Part shown: positions 30,815 through 42,200 of the stretch, in pieces | Layout of the letters: every line of letters begins with the position of its first letter | How positions within the stretch are numbered: the first letter of the stretch is position 1 | From: Neorhodopirellula pilleata | GTDB lineage: Bacteria > Planctomycetota > Planctomycetia > Pirellulales > Pirellulaceae | Direction: 5' to 3' | Length of the DNA stretch: 64,000 nucleotides | Assembly (NCBI RefSeq): GCF_007859915.1 | Contig: NZ_SJPM01000002.1 | Coordinates: 313,346 to 377,345 of the forward strand | Notes under the pieces: model-generated | The model's database searches: none | What the model was told of the DNA's origin: nothing | The model's input: only the letters and a program-made list of their open reading frames with translations | Translations under genes and position numbers: made by a program

Positions 30815-32161
30815 ATGGTTGTTTGTACACATTTTTCCAGAAGCTCTCCTGGATTTGCGTTCACATTGATCGGGTTTTTGTTTCTCGGTCTTTTGACCGA
30901 ACCGGCGTCCGCCCAGGTGAACTCGCAGGAGAGCTGTCCGATGGGCGTCGAATGCGACTACTTTCCCTCCACCTGCGACGCGGGCGCGTGCGACGCGATC
31001 TGTAACGACAATTCAGCTTGGTGTGAGTCGTTCTATTCCTGTTTGTCCGATAGCGGAATCTCGGTCTCCAATAATCTGACGCAGTACTACTTCGGTACCG
31101 TTGGTGGCGGCTTGGACCAAACGGATCGTTATGGCGGCCACGGCGATTATGTTGCCAACATGGACTTGGGGAAACTTGGCGTTCACGAAGGCTTGTTCTT
31201 GAAACTGCGCGCCGAACATCGATTCGGACGTTCGATCGGTGAGCCCGCCGGGGTTTTTTTCCCGCCCACGTTGCCCACCGAATTGCCGGTGGCCGACAGC
31301 CGTGATTTATATTTGACCAATGTGTTGTTCACTCAATTTTGCAGTGAACGATTCGCCATTTATGCGGGAAAGCTCGATACGCTCGACGGTGACGCCAATG
31401 CGTATGCGAGCGGTCGCGGGATCACTCAGTTTTCGAACGTCGCATTCATCGCCAATCCGATCGCGCTACGGACGATTCCTTATGCTTCGTTAGGGTGTGG
31501 TTTCGTCATCCTCGGGAATCAGGGCGAGCCGTTGTTCAATTTTTTGGTCATGAATCCGACCGACACGGCCGACACCGACGGGTTTGATGAGTTATTTGCC
31601 GACGGCGTCGCGCTGTCGGCTGAACTGCGGTTCGCAACCCCGTTGATGGGTAAGCCTGGACATCAACTCTTTGCGGGCACTTGGAGTAGTCGTGATTACG
31701 TTTCGCTCGGCCAAGACCCGCGGATTCTGTTGCCCAATATTCCGATCAACCGCGCCGACGGTTCGTGGTCGCTTTACTGGAATACGGATCAGGCTTTGTG
31801 GGTCGACCCCACCGATGCCGCACGACACTGGGGCTATTTTGCCAGGGCCGCGATTGCCGATGATTCGACCAACCCGGTGAACTATCTGCTCAGTGCGGGT
31901 TTGGGCGGGGCCAGTCCTTTGCGTACCGGAGATTCATTCGGGGTCGGATATTTCTACAGCGGCACCAGTGAAGAAATCGGACCGATTCTCGAGGCGGCGG
32001 CGCTCGGTCCCATCGGTGATAGTCAAGGTGTCGAGGTGTTCTATCGTTCGCAACTGACTCAATCGATCTCGGTCACGCCAGATTTTCAGTGGCTCAGCCA
32101 AGCTCGCCAGAGAATCGACGATGCTTACATCCTCGGCGTGAGAATGAACATCGCCTTCTAG
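30815..32161 (+). CDS. OprB-family carbohydrate porin with a cysteine-rich N-terminus
   Basis: A 448-residue outer-membrane beta-barrel. The signal peptide ends at PASAQ (residue 34). Alternating strands follow, with family features: 'YFGTVGGGLDQTDRYGGHGDY', 'YAGKLDTLDGDANAYASG', repeated F-A-G-T-W/Y-type strands and a terminal phenylalanine (RMNIAF), needed for barrel assembly. Between the signal peptide and the barrel, seven cysteines (C41, C47, C54, C59, C63, C70, C76) are packed into 36 residues, which is not part of the usual OprB design. A GAGGA ribosome-binding site precedes the ATG. Confidence 0.85.
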   Translation: MVVCTHFSRSSPGFAFTLIGFLFLGLLTEPASAQVNSQESCPMGVECDYFPSTCDAGACDAICNDNSAWCESFYSCLSDSGISVSNNLTQYYFGTVGGGLDQTDRYGGHGDYVANMDLGKLGVHEGLFLKLRAEHRFGRSIGEPAGVFFPPTLPTELPVADSRDLYLTNVLFTQFCSERFAIYAGKLDTLDGDANAYASGRGITQFSNVAFIANPIALRTIPYASLGCGFVILGNQGEPLFNFLVMNPTDTADTDGFDELFADGVALSAELRFATPLMGKPGHQLFAGTWSSRDYVSLGQDPRILLPNIPINRADGSWSLYWNTDQALWVDPTDAARHWGYFARAAIADDSTNPVNYLLSAGLGGASPLRTGDSFGVGYFYSGTSEEIGPILEAAALGPIGDSQGVEVFYRSQLTQSISVTPDFQWLSQARQRIDDAYILGVRMNIAF

Positions 32162-32181
32162 CGGTCTGTTGATTGGTTGTT

Positions 32182-32772
32182 TTAGAAAACGCAGAGTTGG
32201 TAGAACGCCAGTGATCCGAGCAGCGACACCTGCATGACCAACAGCAGATAGGCGATCGTTCGTTTGGGACCGAGACGGATGATGCCGGCCCCGGCCAGCA
32301 GTTCCACCGCCGTCAGTAGCTGAGCGATCCATGGGGAATCATGAATACTCTGTCCAACGAGATGGCCGATCAATGCACCCGGAACGAGCGTCGGCATACT
32401 GGCGAACAAGCTCGGGATGGCGGGCAAGATCCGATCGAACTCCTCGTAGTGAACGACCCACGAAAACGGCAAAAGCATGCAAGCCAACAGGCCAACCGTA
32501 GCAAGCCGATGCGGGGAATTCTTGACCGCGAAAATGATGGAATGAATCAGCGCTGCGGCACAGATCATCCCGCTGGTAGCGAGCGGAAAGGTCGCCAACA
32601 GGGGAATCGCGACGGCAATGAACGTCGTGGCGATCAACAGCGTGCGGACACCAAACCGTATGCGATTCGTCGGCGTCGGGTCGGGATAAGTGGATCCAAT
32701 CGGTACCCATGGCAGGACGCAACAAAAGCCGATCGACGCAGTCGCCGCCCAGAGAGGCACTTCCCAAAGCAA
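32182..32772 (-). CDS. Small planctomycete-type membrane protein
   Basis: A 196-residue protein with about five hydrophobic segments. The central FGVRTLLIATTFIAVAIPLL matches a short membrane signature ('F-x-x-R-T-L-L-I-x-T-T') recurrent in planctomycete proteins of unknown function. The only frame-compatible start upstream of the first membrane segment is the TTG at 32772; no Shine-Dalgarno sequence is evident, so the true N-terminus is uncertain. It is convergent with the porin, 20 bp away. Confidence 0.55.
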   Translation of the reverse strand: MLWEVPLWAATASIGFCCVLPWVPIGSTYPDPTPTNRIRFGVRTLLIATTFIAVAIPLLATFPLATSGMICAAALIHSIIFAVKNSPHRLATVGLLACMLLPFSWVVHYEEFDRILPAIPSLFASMPTLVPGALIGHLVGQSIHDSPWIAQLLTAVELLAGAGIIRLGPKRTIAYLLLVMQVSLLGSLAFYQLCVF

Positions 32773-32924
32773 CGGCGATGGTCGGCTTTGATCGGAATCG
32801 GTCCACTCGTAGAACGAGAAATGTTAATTTTCTCTAAGAGAATGGCTCGCGAAGCGTCTAATGCATTAGAGAAGATTGAAATCGTCGTGACTCTCGATCT
32901 CGAACCTATGAACAATCCGATTTG

Positions 32925-33482
32925 ATGCCGCCTCCGATATCGAACGTCGAACCGCAATGTGCCGAGGGTGTGTGCGAACAAACCCTGCGGTCTTTGTTTG
33001 ACGCGGAGGAAACGCCGCTGTTGCGGTACGCATTCTCGCTGACCGGGCGTCGCGCCGTTGCGGAAGACATCGTGCAGGAGGTTTTCTTGCTTCTACACGC
33101 ACATTTCGACGACGTGGCGACACCCCGGGCGTGGTTGTTTCGCACGGTTCGAAATCGAGCCTTCACCTACCTTCGCGATCACCGCCGGGAAACGCTCGGG
33201 GGCGTCAATGAGGACGGACCGATGACAACATCCGATGGGGCGGAAACCCCCGAGGTGATGATGCAGCAAATGGAAACCAAAGGTTTGCTGCGACAGCTCA
33301 TGCAAGAACTCGGCGAAACAGATCGACAATTGATTCAATTGAAGTACTTCGACGATTTGAAGTACCGCGAAATTAGCGAGCGAACGGGGCTGAGCATCAG
33401 CAACGTTGGCTATCGCTTGCACCACATCTTGAAGGAACTCGGCGGACGACTCGAACGCCTGGGGATCGACGCAGCGTCATGA
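32925..33482 (+). CDS. ECF-type RNA polymerase sigma factor
   Basis: A 185-residue sigma-70 family protein with only regions 2 and 4. Region 2 spans about 22-90 (LLRYAFSLTGRRAVAEDIVQ, then RAWLFRTVRNRAFTYLRDHRR). Region 4 spans about 127-175 (DRQLIQLKYFDDLKYREISE, then TGLSISNVGYRLHHILKEL), a helix-turn-helix for the -35 element. It binds core RNA polymerase and presumably drives its own operon. Its stop codon overlaps the ATG of the next gene (ATGA), so the two are translationally coupled as in sigma/anti-sigma pairs. The ATG at 32925 is preferred over the adjacent TTG. Confidence 0.92.
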   Translation: MPPPISNVEPQCAEGVCEQTLRSLFDAEETPLLRYAFSLTGRRAVAEDIVQEVFLLLHAHFDDVATPRAWLFRTVRNRAFTYLRDHRRETLGGVNEDGPMTTSDGAETPEVMMQQMETKGLLRQLMQELGETDRQLIQLKYFDDLKYREISERTGLSISNVGYRLHHILKELGGRLERLGIDAAS

Positions 33483-36214
33483 ATACACCAGCCCACGACA
33501 CCACGACGGAAATCGATTTGGAGACTCGTATCGTTGCTTGCGTGCTCGGCGAAGCTTCTGATTTTGAACGCGATCAGATTGCGCGTCTGATCGAGGAGCG
33601 TCCCGAACTTGCCGCAGTGAAACGACGTTTTGAAAACATGCACGACCTCTTGTCGGACATCGGTCAAGGTGATTTGCCCGGCGAACACAGCGAATGGAAA
33701 CTGCCTTCGGAAAAACGAGATGCTTTGCTGGCCGTGTTTGACGGTCAGCCGCTGCTCGTCCAACCGCGTCGTCCTTCCGATGAATCGGCCGATCGCTCGA
33801 GTCGCCGAGGAAAGTATGGATTGATCGGCACGATTGCAACCGTTGCCTGCGTCGCGTGCCTAGCCGGCTTGCTTTTGCTGCCTCAAGTTCGTTCGGTGCG
33901 AGAGGTCGTAAGCGCTAGGGCGCCGGGTAAGAACGATGATGGAGGAATCTTTTTGGAAGGTGGTGTGACCTTCTTTGATTCGGATCGGCAAAACGGTGCG
34001 GAGGTTGCTGAGTTCGCTAGTGACTCGATGGATTACTCGATTTCGACGGTAGAAGAATCGCTAAGATCGATAGAAGAATCACTTGGATCGAAAGCTGCTC
34101 GTGTCGATTCGCTTTCCGATGGCTCTGGAAAACCACAACGTTTCGAAGGTTTCATTGGCGAATCCGTTACGCCATCTCGATCATTCCAAATTGAGCGACC
34201 AAACATCAATCGCTACGCCGAATCACGGTCACGTCTTTTGGAGACTCGCGACGGATTGCAAGTCGCCCCCGCGTTAAAAGAACAGAGCAAGCGAGTCGCT
34301 GAGGGGCTGGAATTACCACAAGTCGTCAACGGTTTGTCGGATGACGATCAAGCTCAATCCACGGATCTCTACTTCGGCTACGACTTCGGAACAGGCAGTG
34401 GGATGGGTGAAATGAGTGGAATGGCCGGTGGACTTGGTGGTGGGCTTGGTGGCGGTAATCTCTCGGTGCCAGGGTCGGGGCAACCGCCAGCTCAAGACAA
34501 ATGGTTTGAACGAACACTGCCAGGGATGGCTTCGGCAGGGAACGATCCTATTTGGGTGGACCTGGGAAAGAATCCGTCATCGATATCGCCGAGTGATCCA
34601 ACCAGTTCTCCTGCCGCTCCTCCGCCACCTGTGCCCGCAACGCCTGCTGAAGAGTCCGCTGATAATCTTTTCGACTATTCAGCGATTCCCTCAGCGACAG
34701 CCAAGCCTGCAGACCGGCCCGCTCGGAAGCAATCCGAGAAAAAGGATGCTCTTCCAGAAGTCATCATGGAGAAAGAACAAGAAAGCTTTGAGCGGGAAAG
34801 ATTAAGTTTGTCTGACCAGAATCTGCCCGCTTCCAAGGATAAGAAACTAGTTGCGAGTGCGGAAGCTCAGACGGAACTCCACTTAGTGGAAACCGATGCA
34901 AGCCAGGAACCGTTCTCGACGTTCTCGTTGCACGTCAGCGACGTCTCCTTCCAACTCGCTGCGGCCGCCCTGTCAGCCAACCAGTGGCCTGACTCGAGCA
35001 CGGTTCGCATCGAAGAATTTGTCAACGCGTTCGATTATGGGGATCCGCTTCCCGGTGCCAATGAAGCGGTCGCTTGCCGCATCGAGCAGGCGATTCATCC
35101 GTTTGCGCAGCAACGCAATCTGCTACGCGTTTCGATGCGGACGGCTGCGGCAGGACGTGCCAGCACGACGCCACTGCGTCTGACTTTGTTGCTCGATAAT
35201 TCCGGATCGATGGAGCGAATCGATCGCCAACAGACCGTGCGACGCGCCTTTGCACTTCTCGCCGAACAATTGCAACCCGACGATCAGATCACGTTGATCA
35301 GCTTCGCTCGCAACCCGCGATTGTTGGCCGATCGAGTCAGCGGTGCGACCGCCGAACAATTCACTCAGCTCGTCGAGAACCTACCCAGCGAAGGCGGAAC
35401 CAACGTTGAAACGGCACTACAATTGGCGTTCGAAAAAGCGATCGAACAACGTCTCGACGGTGCTCAAAACCGGATCGTGCTGTTGACCGACGGCGCGGTC
35501 AATCTGGGGAATGCCGATCCGGAACGGCTCTCGGAAATGATTGCGACGTTTCGTGACTCAGGGATCGCATTCGATGCGGCAGGAATCAGCGCCAACGGAC
35601 TCAACGACGAGATCCTCGAAGCCCTCACTCGTAAGGGAGACGGACGATACTACCTGCTCGACTCGGTCGAATCGGCCGATAGCGGCTTTGCCAAACAAAT
35701 CGCCGGTGCCTTGCGTCCGTCGGCCAAGAACGTCAAGGTCCAGATCGAATTCAACCCGAACCGGGTCGGTCGATACAAACTACTCGGATTCGAAAAGCAT
35801 CGCCTGAATCAAGAAGACTTTCGCAACGATGCCGTCGACGCAGCGGAAATGTCGGCGGCCGAAGCGGGCGTGGCGGTTTACCAATTCGAGCCACTGCCAA
35901 ACGGGGACGGCGACGTGGGTTCGGTGTCGGTCCGGTTCCGTGACTTATCGACCGGACAGATGGTCGAAAACCGATGGCCGATTCCCTATCAAGCCGACGC
36001 CACGCGTTTGGATGAAGCACCGGCCGCCATCCAGATCGCGGGCACGGCAGCGATGTTCGCGGCTCGGCTTCGTGGTGACGCCTCGGCAGCCTCCGTGGAT
36101 TTCAAAACGCTAGCGGAAATCTTATCCGGATTACCCGAGACGAATGTTCAAGCCTCCCGCGTTCAACAGCTTCGACAAATGATCCAACAAGCCCGGCAAA
36201 TCAGCAATGAATAA
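33479..36214 (+). CDS. Membrane-anchored vWA protein (YfbK-like) with anti-sigma-like N-terminus
   Basis: A 911-residue protein. Residues 12-60 ('IVACVLGEASDFERDQIARL...ERPELAAVKRRFE') resemble the helical cytoplasmic head of planctomycete anti-sigma-like proteins, without zinc ligands. One membrane helix lies at about 113-137. A long low-complexity linker follows, with a Gly-rich patch near 308-330 and a Pro-rich patch near 375-395. A vWF_A N-terminal module (about 475-560, 'FSTFSLHVSDVSFQLAAAAL') leads to a vWA domain with intact MIDAS D573-N-S-G-S. A DUF3520-like C-terminal domain ends the protein. By position it probably couples an envelope signal to the upstream sigma factor (inference). 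Confidence 0.88.
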   Translation: MNTPAHDTTTEIDLETRIVACVLGEASDFERDQIARLIEERPELAAVKRRFENMHDLLSDIGQGDLPGEHSEWKLPSEKRDALLAVFDGQPLLVQPRRPSDESADRSSRRGKYGLIGTIATVACVACLAGLLLLPQVRSVREVVSARAPGKNDDGGIFLEGGVTFFDSDRQNGAEVAEFASDSMDYSISTVEESLRSIEESLGSKAARVDSLSDGSGKPQRFEGFIGESVTPSRSFQIERPNINRYAESRSRLLETRDGLQVAPALKEQSKRVAEGLELPQVVNGLSDDDQAQSTDLYFGYDFGTGSGMGEMSGMAGGLGGGLGGGNLSVPGSGQPPAQDKWFERTLPGMASAGNDPIWVDLGKNPSSISPSDPTSSPAAPPPPVPATPAEESADNLFDYSAIPSATAKPADRPARKQSEKKDALPEVIMEKEQESFERERLSLSDQNLPASKDKKLVASAEAQTELHLVETDASQEPFSTFSLHVSDVSFQLAAAALSANQWPDSSTVRIEEFVNAFDYGDPLPGANEAVACRIEQAIHPFAQQRNLLRVSMRTAAAGRASTTPLRLTLLLDNSGSMERIDRQQTVRRAFALLAEQLQPDDQITLISFARNPRLLADRVSGATAEQFTQLVENLPSEGGTNVETALQLAFEKAIEQRLDGAQNRIVLLTDGAVNLGNADPERLSEMIATFRDSGIAFDAAGISANGLNDEILEALTRKGDGRYYLLDSVESADSGFAKQIAGALRPSAKNVKVQIEFNPNRVGRYKLLGFEKHRLNQEDFRNDAVDAAEMSAAEAGVAVYQFEPLPNGDGDVGSVSVRFRDLSTGQMVENRWPIPYQADATRLDEAPAAIQIAGTAAMFAARLRGDASAASVDFKTLAEILSGLPETNVQASRVQQLRQMIQQARQISNE

Positions 36215-39200
36215 AACATTACTTATGTATCCAACTTGGTCTCGATTGCTCGCCTGCTTCTGGGTGGTCTTGTTCTTGAGTTCGAGTGTGTCGGCGCAGA
36301 ACGACGAGAAACCATCAACACCGCCGACAATCGACCAAGACGCCACCGGCAGAATCGTCATCGAAGCACACGGTCTCGGAAAGATTCCCGAACCGAAGGT
36401 CATTTACACCGCCAGTTCCAAGGCCAAGGTGAACGTCGGCGAGACGCGTATCGAGCAAGAAATCGAGATCAACGCGAAAGTCCTTCAGGGAAAGGCGACA
36501 ATGCTCAGTCTCGGTATCAACGGTGACGGAGAAATCACCAATGTGCGAGGCGAAGGATTGCAGTCGTGGTCGGTCCGCCGCGAAGGAGAGTCGCGTTTTC
36601 TTGATCTGAGCGTGAATGAAGGTGTCACCGAATTGAACGTGAACGTAAACGCTCGTTCGGTCGAGTACGAACTTCCGTCAAGCATCGTCGTGACCCATCT
36701 TTCCCCCGGTGCGGCGATTGGTTTCAGTTCCGAAGTTGAATTCGTTTACGCCACGAATGTGCAGGGGAAAGTGACCGATGCTAGCGGATTTGCACCGCTG
36801 GGATCGCCTGAACCGGCAAGCCGATATCAAACCACCACGGGCGGTCAACTCACACTCTCGCTCGGTCGTCGGGGGGCCGCACCCGGGCCTGCGGAGATCG
36901 TTGACACGACCCTTGAAGGCGTGTTGCACGACAACGGCGGTTCGATGCAATTCGAGCTTCGCGGACGCGTGCTCGTCACGCACGCCAACGCCGAGATCAC
37001 CATCTTGAAGGGCAACGCGGCGATCAGCGAAGTTCCCGTCGATCCGCACTATCGGCTCCGATTGACATCCGAAAACGGACAGAACGTCTACAAGATGATC
37101 TTTCTTGAAACGGGCGACTTTCCGATCGCACTCGATTTCGTCGCCACACTCTCGTCTGCCGAGAACGCTCGACGAAGTCTCGATTTCACCATCGCCGGCG
37201 GTGCCGTTGTGCCTTTAACCTTGGAAGGACTGGGCGGTGACATCGAGTTTCAACGTGAGCCGACCTTGATCGTTCCGCAGCGACGCGATGACGCCTGGAT
37301 CGGTTTCTTGCCCGCGTCCGGCCATGCCAAGTTGGCCTGGAAACCGTCACGCAGTACCGGAGAAGGAAAGTTGTTTTTCACAACCACCGGCCAAATCGAG
37401 GCATCGGTGGGGGCAGGTTTGATGCGGCAAAACCACTCGATCGTGTATCAAATCCTGCAGGGCGAATTGAAGTCGGTCCAGATGCGACTTCACGGTCCAG
37501 GAGAAATCCTCGACGTCAGCGGCACCAATATCGTCGGCTGGCAAACCAACGGCGAAGGCGATCAAAGATTGCTCGAGATTACCTTAAGCCAACCCGTCAC
37601 CAGTGAATGCCAATTCCTTGTCCGCAGCCAAACGACTTTCGACGACTTTCCCGTCCGCGTCGAGGGTCTACGAGTCGATCCGATCGGTGCGATCCGCCAT
37701 TCGGGGTTCCTGCGTGTCATCAACTCGGGTTCCGTGCGGTTCGAACCAGTTGATTTACTAGGTTTGACGCAACTGTCGCCGGATCAATACCCAGGCGAAG
37801 CAAGTGGTGCGCGTCAAGTGTTCGTTTATCGCTTTCCTGCGGGAGAGCATCGCTTCAGCATTGATGCGGATCGGGTCCAGCCGGAGGTGAATGTCTCGCA
37901 ACTGATTGTTTACGGACTATCCGAAACCGATCGCATGATGACGGCCGATATCGAATTAGATATCCGGGAAGCCGCCATTCGCGAATGGGATTTCTCCATC
38001 CCGTCGGACTACTCGATCGTCGCGGTAACGGGAGCGGCGATCGCCGATTACGTCGCCGCATCGGACGTCAACGAGGGACGACGCAATCTGAAAGTCATTT
38101 TTTCCCAAGAAGTGATCGGTCGTCAGCTCGTGACCTTCACCCTCGAAAAGAGCGAAGCCGCTGCGGCGGGTGATTGGGTATTGCCTCGACTCGGCTATCC
38201 CGACGCGAAAACCGTTCGAGGCGACATCGGGATCACCGCCACCGCAGGATTCCGAATCTCGATGGGCGCGACGGATTGGTTGGTCGAAAAACCGCTGAGC
38301 TATTTTCCAAAACCGACCGCCAACCTTCAACAGGCTTTTCGAATCCGGCAACCTGAGTGGTCTGCGACGATGCGAATCGAGTTGCTCGACCGAAGCGTTC
38401 AGTCGGACGTGTTTCATCTCTATTCGTTGAGTGATGAAACGATTTATGGGAGTGTTCTAATCAACTACTTTGTCACCGGATCGCCCGTTTCAGAGTGGCG
38501 AATTTCAGTCCCCGAAAGTCTCGGCAACGTGATGGTCGACGGACAAGACGTTCGCACGTGGCGTCGCGATGGTGACACCCTCATCGTTTCGCTGCATCAA
38601 CCCGTGATGGGGCCCTGCACGTTACTGGTCACGTTTGAAGAAAAGACCGACGCGACGGACCAGTCGTTCAGTGCGGGCTTGATCACGCCGATGGATGTAC
38701 AAGGTGAACGAGGTTATTTGCACATCGTCAGTCCGATGCAGGTCGAGATTCAAAGTGTTTCGATTTCCGACGAATTGCTGCGTCTTGACCCGCTCGAACT
38801 GCCCGCCGAATTGCGATTGCTCAGCACGGCCCCTTCGCTCGGAACGTGGCAATACACCGAGCGACCGTTTGTGTTGAACTTGAAGGTCAACTGGTTTCAC
38901 CCCGGCACGATGGTCACGCAAGTGGTTGAGTTTGCCGAAGCCAACAGCCGCGTGTCCGCTGACGGTGAGTTGGTCACGGACATCACCTATTTTCTAAAAT
39001 CACGCGGTGGCCGATCGCTTCGACTCAAGCTACCGTCCGAACCGGCGCGATTGTGGGAGGTCAGTGTCAACGGAGAGCCGGTGACGGCTCGGGCGGCCGA
39101 GGATAGCACGTTGATCCCACTACCAGGCGGATCGGATCCGAACGAACCGGTCCAAGTCCAACTGCGAGTCGGAAAACCTGCGGTAAGCGAATCACATCCC

Positions 39201-42200
39201 CAATTGGAACTTCCCACCGTCGACGCGCCGGTGTTGAAGATGCAGTGGAACGTGACAGGAGACGAAAAACATGCGTTGTTGCCGACCGGTGGCACCGTTT
39301 CGCCGCCGATCCCGGTCAGCCCGCCGTCGGGTTTCGCTTGGGTGGTTCGCAACGGAATCGGGACACTCGTGCTGATCGCCGCTTTGGTCGGGTTGGCGAT
39401 TGGGTCGCGACGTCGAAGTGGTGTCTTGCAGTTCGCTGCGATGGCAAGTGTTTTGATCTCGCTGTTTCTTTGCCTCCTGATGGTGGATGCGGCGATGGCG
39501 GACCGGCGACCTCCACTACCGTTGCAGCTCAGCTTGCCGATCCTCGCGGCCGGTGAGCCGATCGTACTGAATGTTGCGAACACGCCGATGTGGTGGGTGA
39601 ATTTTTCATGGCTGGGTGCGTTCGCCATGCTCGGAGGTGTCGCCGCAATGGTGTTTTCGTTCACCAAAGAAAACGCCGTTGAACGTGTGTCGATTCGTTC
39701 GGCAGGCATGTTCCTGTTCGCCATCGGGTTGCTGTGTCATGGTGATGCGGCCGGATGGTTCTACGCGTTGCTCGCACTGTTCATTGCGATCTTCCTTCTC
39801 GTTCCGCTGGCCCATCAATTGGTTCAGCGAGGGAAGGCGTGGTCACGTCAACGTCGTCAAGAGAAATCGCAACCTTCCGTCGGTGATTCGATCGGGCCCG
39901 CGACATCCCTGGTGATCGGTTTCGTGTTTGCAATCACGACAGCAGGGTCATCGTTCGCTGCGGTTCCCGATGGATTCCAGGCCGCCGATTCGATCAGCCA
40001 AGAATGGAAGGTGACGCACGAGGATGACCGACTTGCCGCAATCGCCAAGATCGCCGTGACCGGAAAACCCGGAGACCAGTTCGTGTTGCTGCACGCGCCT
40101 GCCGTGTTAACGCAGTTCGACGGCAAAGGTCTGCGTTTGACCAAGAGCGAGATTCCTGGCATCGGGATGGCTTATGTCGTCAGCATTCCGTTATCGGACG
40201 AGAAAGCCGAACAAGAGGTCGTCTCTGAAAAGACTGCCTCAACTTCGGCAAAAACAATTTCCGCAAACGCATTCGAAGCCAACTTTGAATATCAACTCGA
40301 AGCCGTCCATCCTCGTGAAAGTGTGCCGGTTTTGACCGGTGACGCGGCGGTCGCAACGATTCGTTTTCACTATGACGAATCCGGTTGGGAGGTACGCAGT
40401 CCGACGGCGGTGCGTATCGAATCCGTCGAGGCGGATGACTCGACCCAAGCCGCGATCCTGCTCGGTCCCGGCGACGCGAGTGTTTCGTTGCAACCGACTG
40501 CTCGAGACGTCTCCACCGAGACAACGAAGTACTTTGTCGAAGCGTCGAATCTGTATTTGCCTGGACCAGGAGTGATCGATGGCCGGCACCGATTCCAAAT
40601 TCGAACCTCACAAGGCGAAGTCCGACAGCTTCGGGTCAGCGTTGCATCGGGCCTGACCGTTAGTAGTGTGAACGGCCCCGTCGGCGCGTGGCAATTTGAT
40701 GCCGATAGCGGTGAATTGAATCTGCAAATCGAGCCGGCTCAGTCGGACAGTTTTCAAATCGAAATTGAGACGCAGCGTGGCCTCGATCCATTACCCGCCG
40801 ATGCGACGCTTCGTCCACTCCGGGTTCAGGACGCGGCGGGCGAAGTGGGGTTGGTGGCGATCGCGTTCGGTGCCGACGCGCAGCCGGAAAAGATCACGGC
40901 AAACGGAATGTCCGTCGTGAACCTCGGCGATTTTGATGCGGGAATGTTGCCCGGCAACGACGCCGTTCTGCACCGCGTCGTCCGTTATGGTGCCGATGGC
41001 GGTGAACTCATCATCCGCGTTGCCCCGGTCGCTCCCGAGGTTCGCGTCCTGAGTCAGCAGGTCTTGTCACTCGGCGATGAGCGTGTGGTTTTGAATGTCA
41101 ACTTCACCGCCGAGATCACGCGAGCCGGATTGTTTCAACTCAGCTTTCCCCTGCCTGTTGGATTGGAAGTCGAATCCTTGTCCGGACCATCGCTTCATCA
41201 CTGGGCCGAACGGACCGAAGGCGACCAACGTGAGATCGTCTTGCACCTCAACGGCAAAACGATCGGAACGCAGACGTTCGTGTTGACGCTTTCAGGTCCC
41301 ACGCCAAATGAAATTCGTGAATGGGAGTTGCCGCGATTTGAACTGAACGAGGCGACCCGCCAAAGCGGCGAACTGATTGTTAGACCCACGACCGGCATCC
41401 GTTTGCGGACCGTAACGCGTCATAACGTTTCGGAGATCGATTCTCGCAGCGTGAGCAACAGCGAGGTCGGATCGCTCGCGTTTCGTTTGCTGCAAAAGGA
41501 CTGGAACCTCACTCTCGGGATCGAGAAGCTCGATCCTTGGGTGACCGGGCAAGTGTTGCACGCGGTCAGCTTGCGTGAAGGACAAACTCGCACCACGCTC
41601 GTCGCCAACTTCGATGTTCAGAACGCCTCGATTCGGCAACTCGAGGTTGTCTTACCGATCGAGGATGCCGATGAAATCAAAACGTTGCGTGCCAGCGGAG
41701 ACACGGTCAGTGATCTCGTGCGAACCGGACCGAACACCAACACTTGGGTGGTTGAATTCAAACGCCGGGTCGTCGGGAAAGTCGAATTTAAGATCGAATA
41801 TGAACGACGCGGTGATCGTGTCGACGACAGCGAAACGCTGACGCCGGTGAAGTTTCCCGAAGCTCGTCAGACGGCTTACTATTTCGCCGTGCGGGCCGGT
41901 GGACGACTCGAACTGGAACACGACGAACTGCCCGACGGATGGCAACGAGCCGATTGGAACAGCGTTCCATCGCCTCTCCGGGACGCTGAAAGTCGCGGTG
42001 CCCCCGTGCTCACCGTGCGGAGCGTTTCGACAACGGGTAGCCTCGTTATTCACGCGAAACGTCATTCTCTCGCCGACGCCCTCAAGCTCCGCGTCGCCAA
42101 GGGCACGTTGACGACGGTGGTCTCACCCGCCGGCGATCAGCTCACCGCCGTCGAACTCACCGTCGACGTGATTCAGCGCAGTAACCTGAGCGTTCGACTG

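Noticed and set aside
32182..32772. Frameshifted pseudogene of a longer membrane protein
   Set aside because: The lack of an ATG start raised this, but the hydrophobic pattern is complete and no remnant in another frame upstream resembles a continuation.
38987..39724. 245-codon open frame antisense to the giant-protein gene
   Set aside because: The opposite strand encodes a clear membrane block; the antisense translation is Ser/Arg/Thr-rich with no fold or motif, as expected from codon bias.
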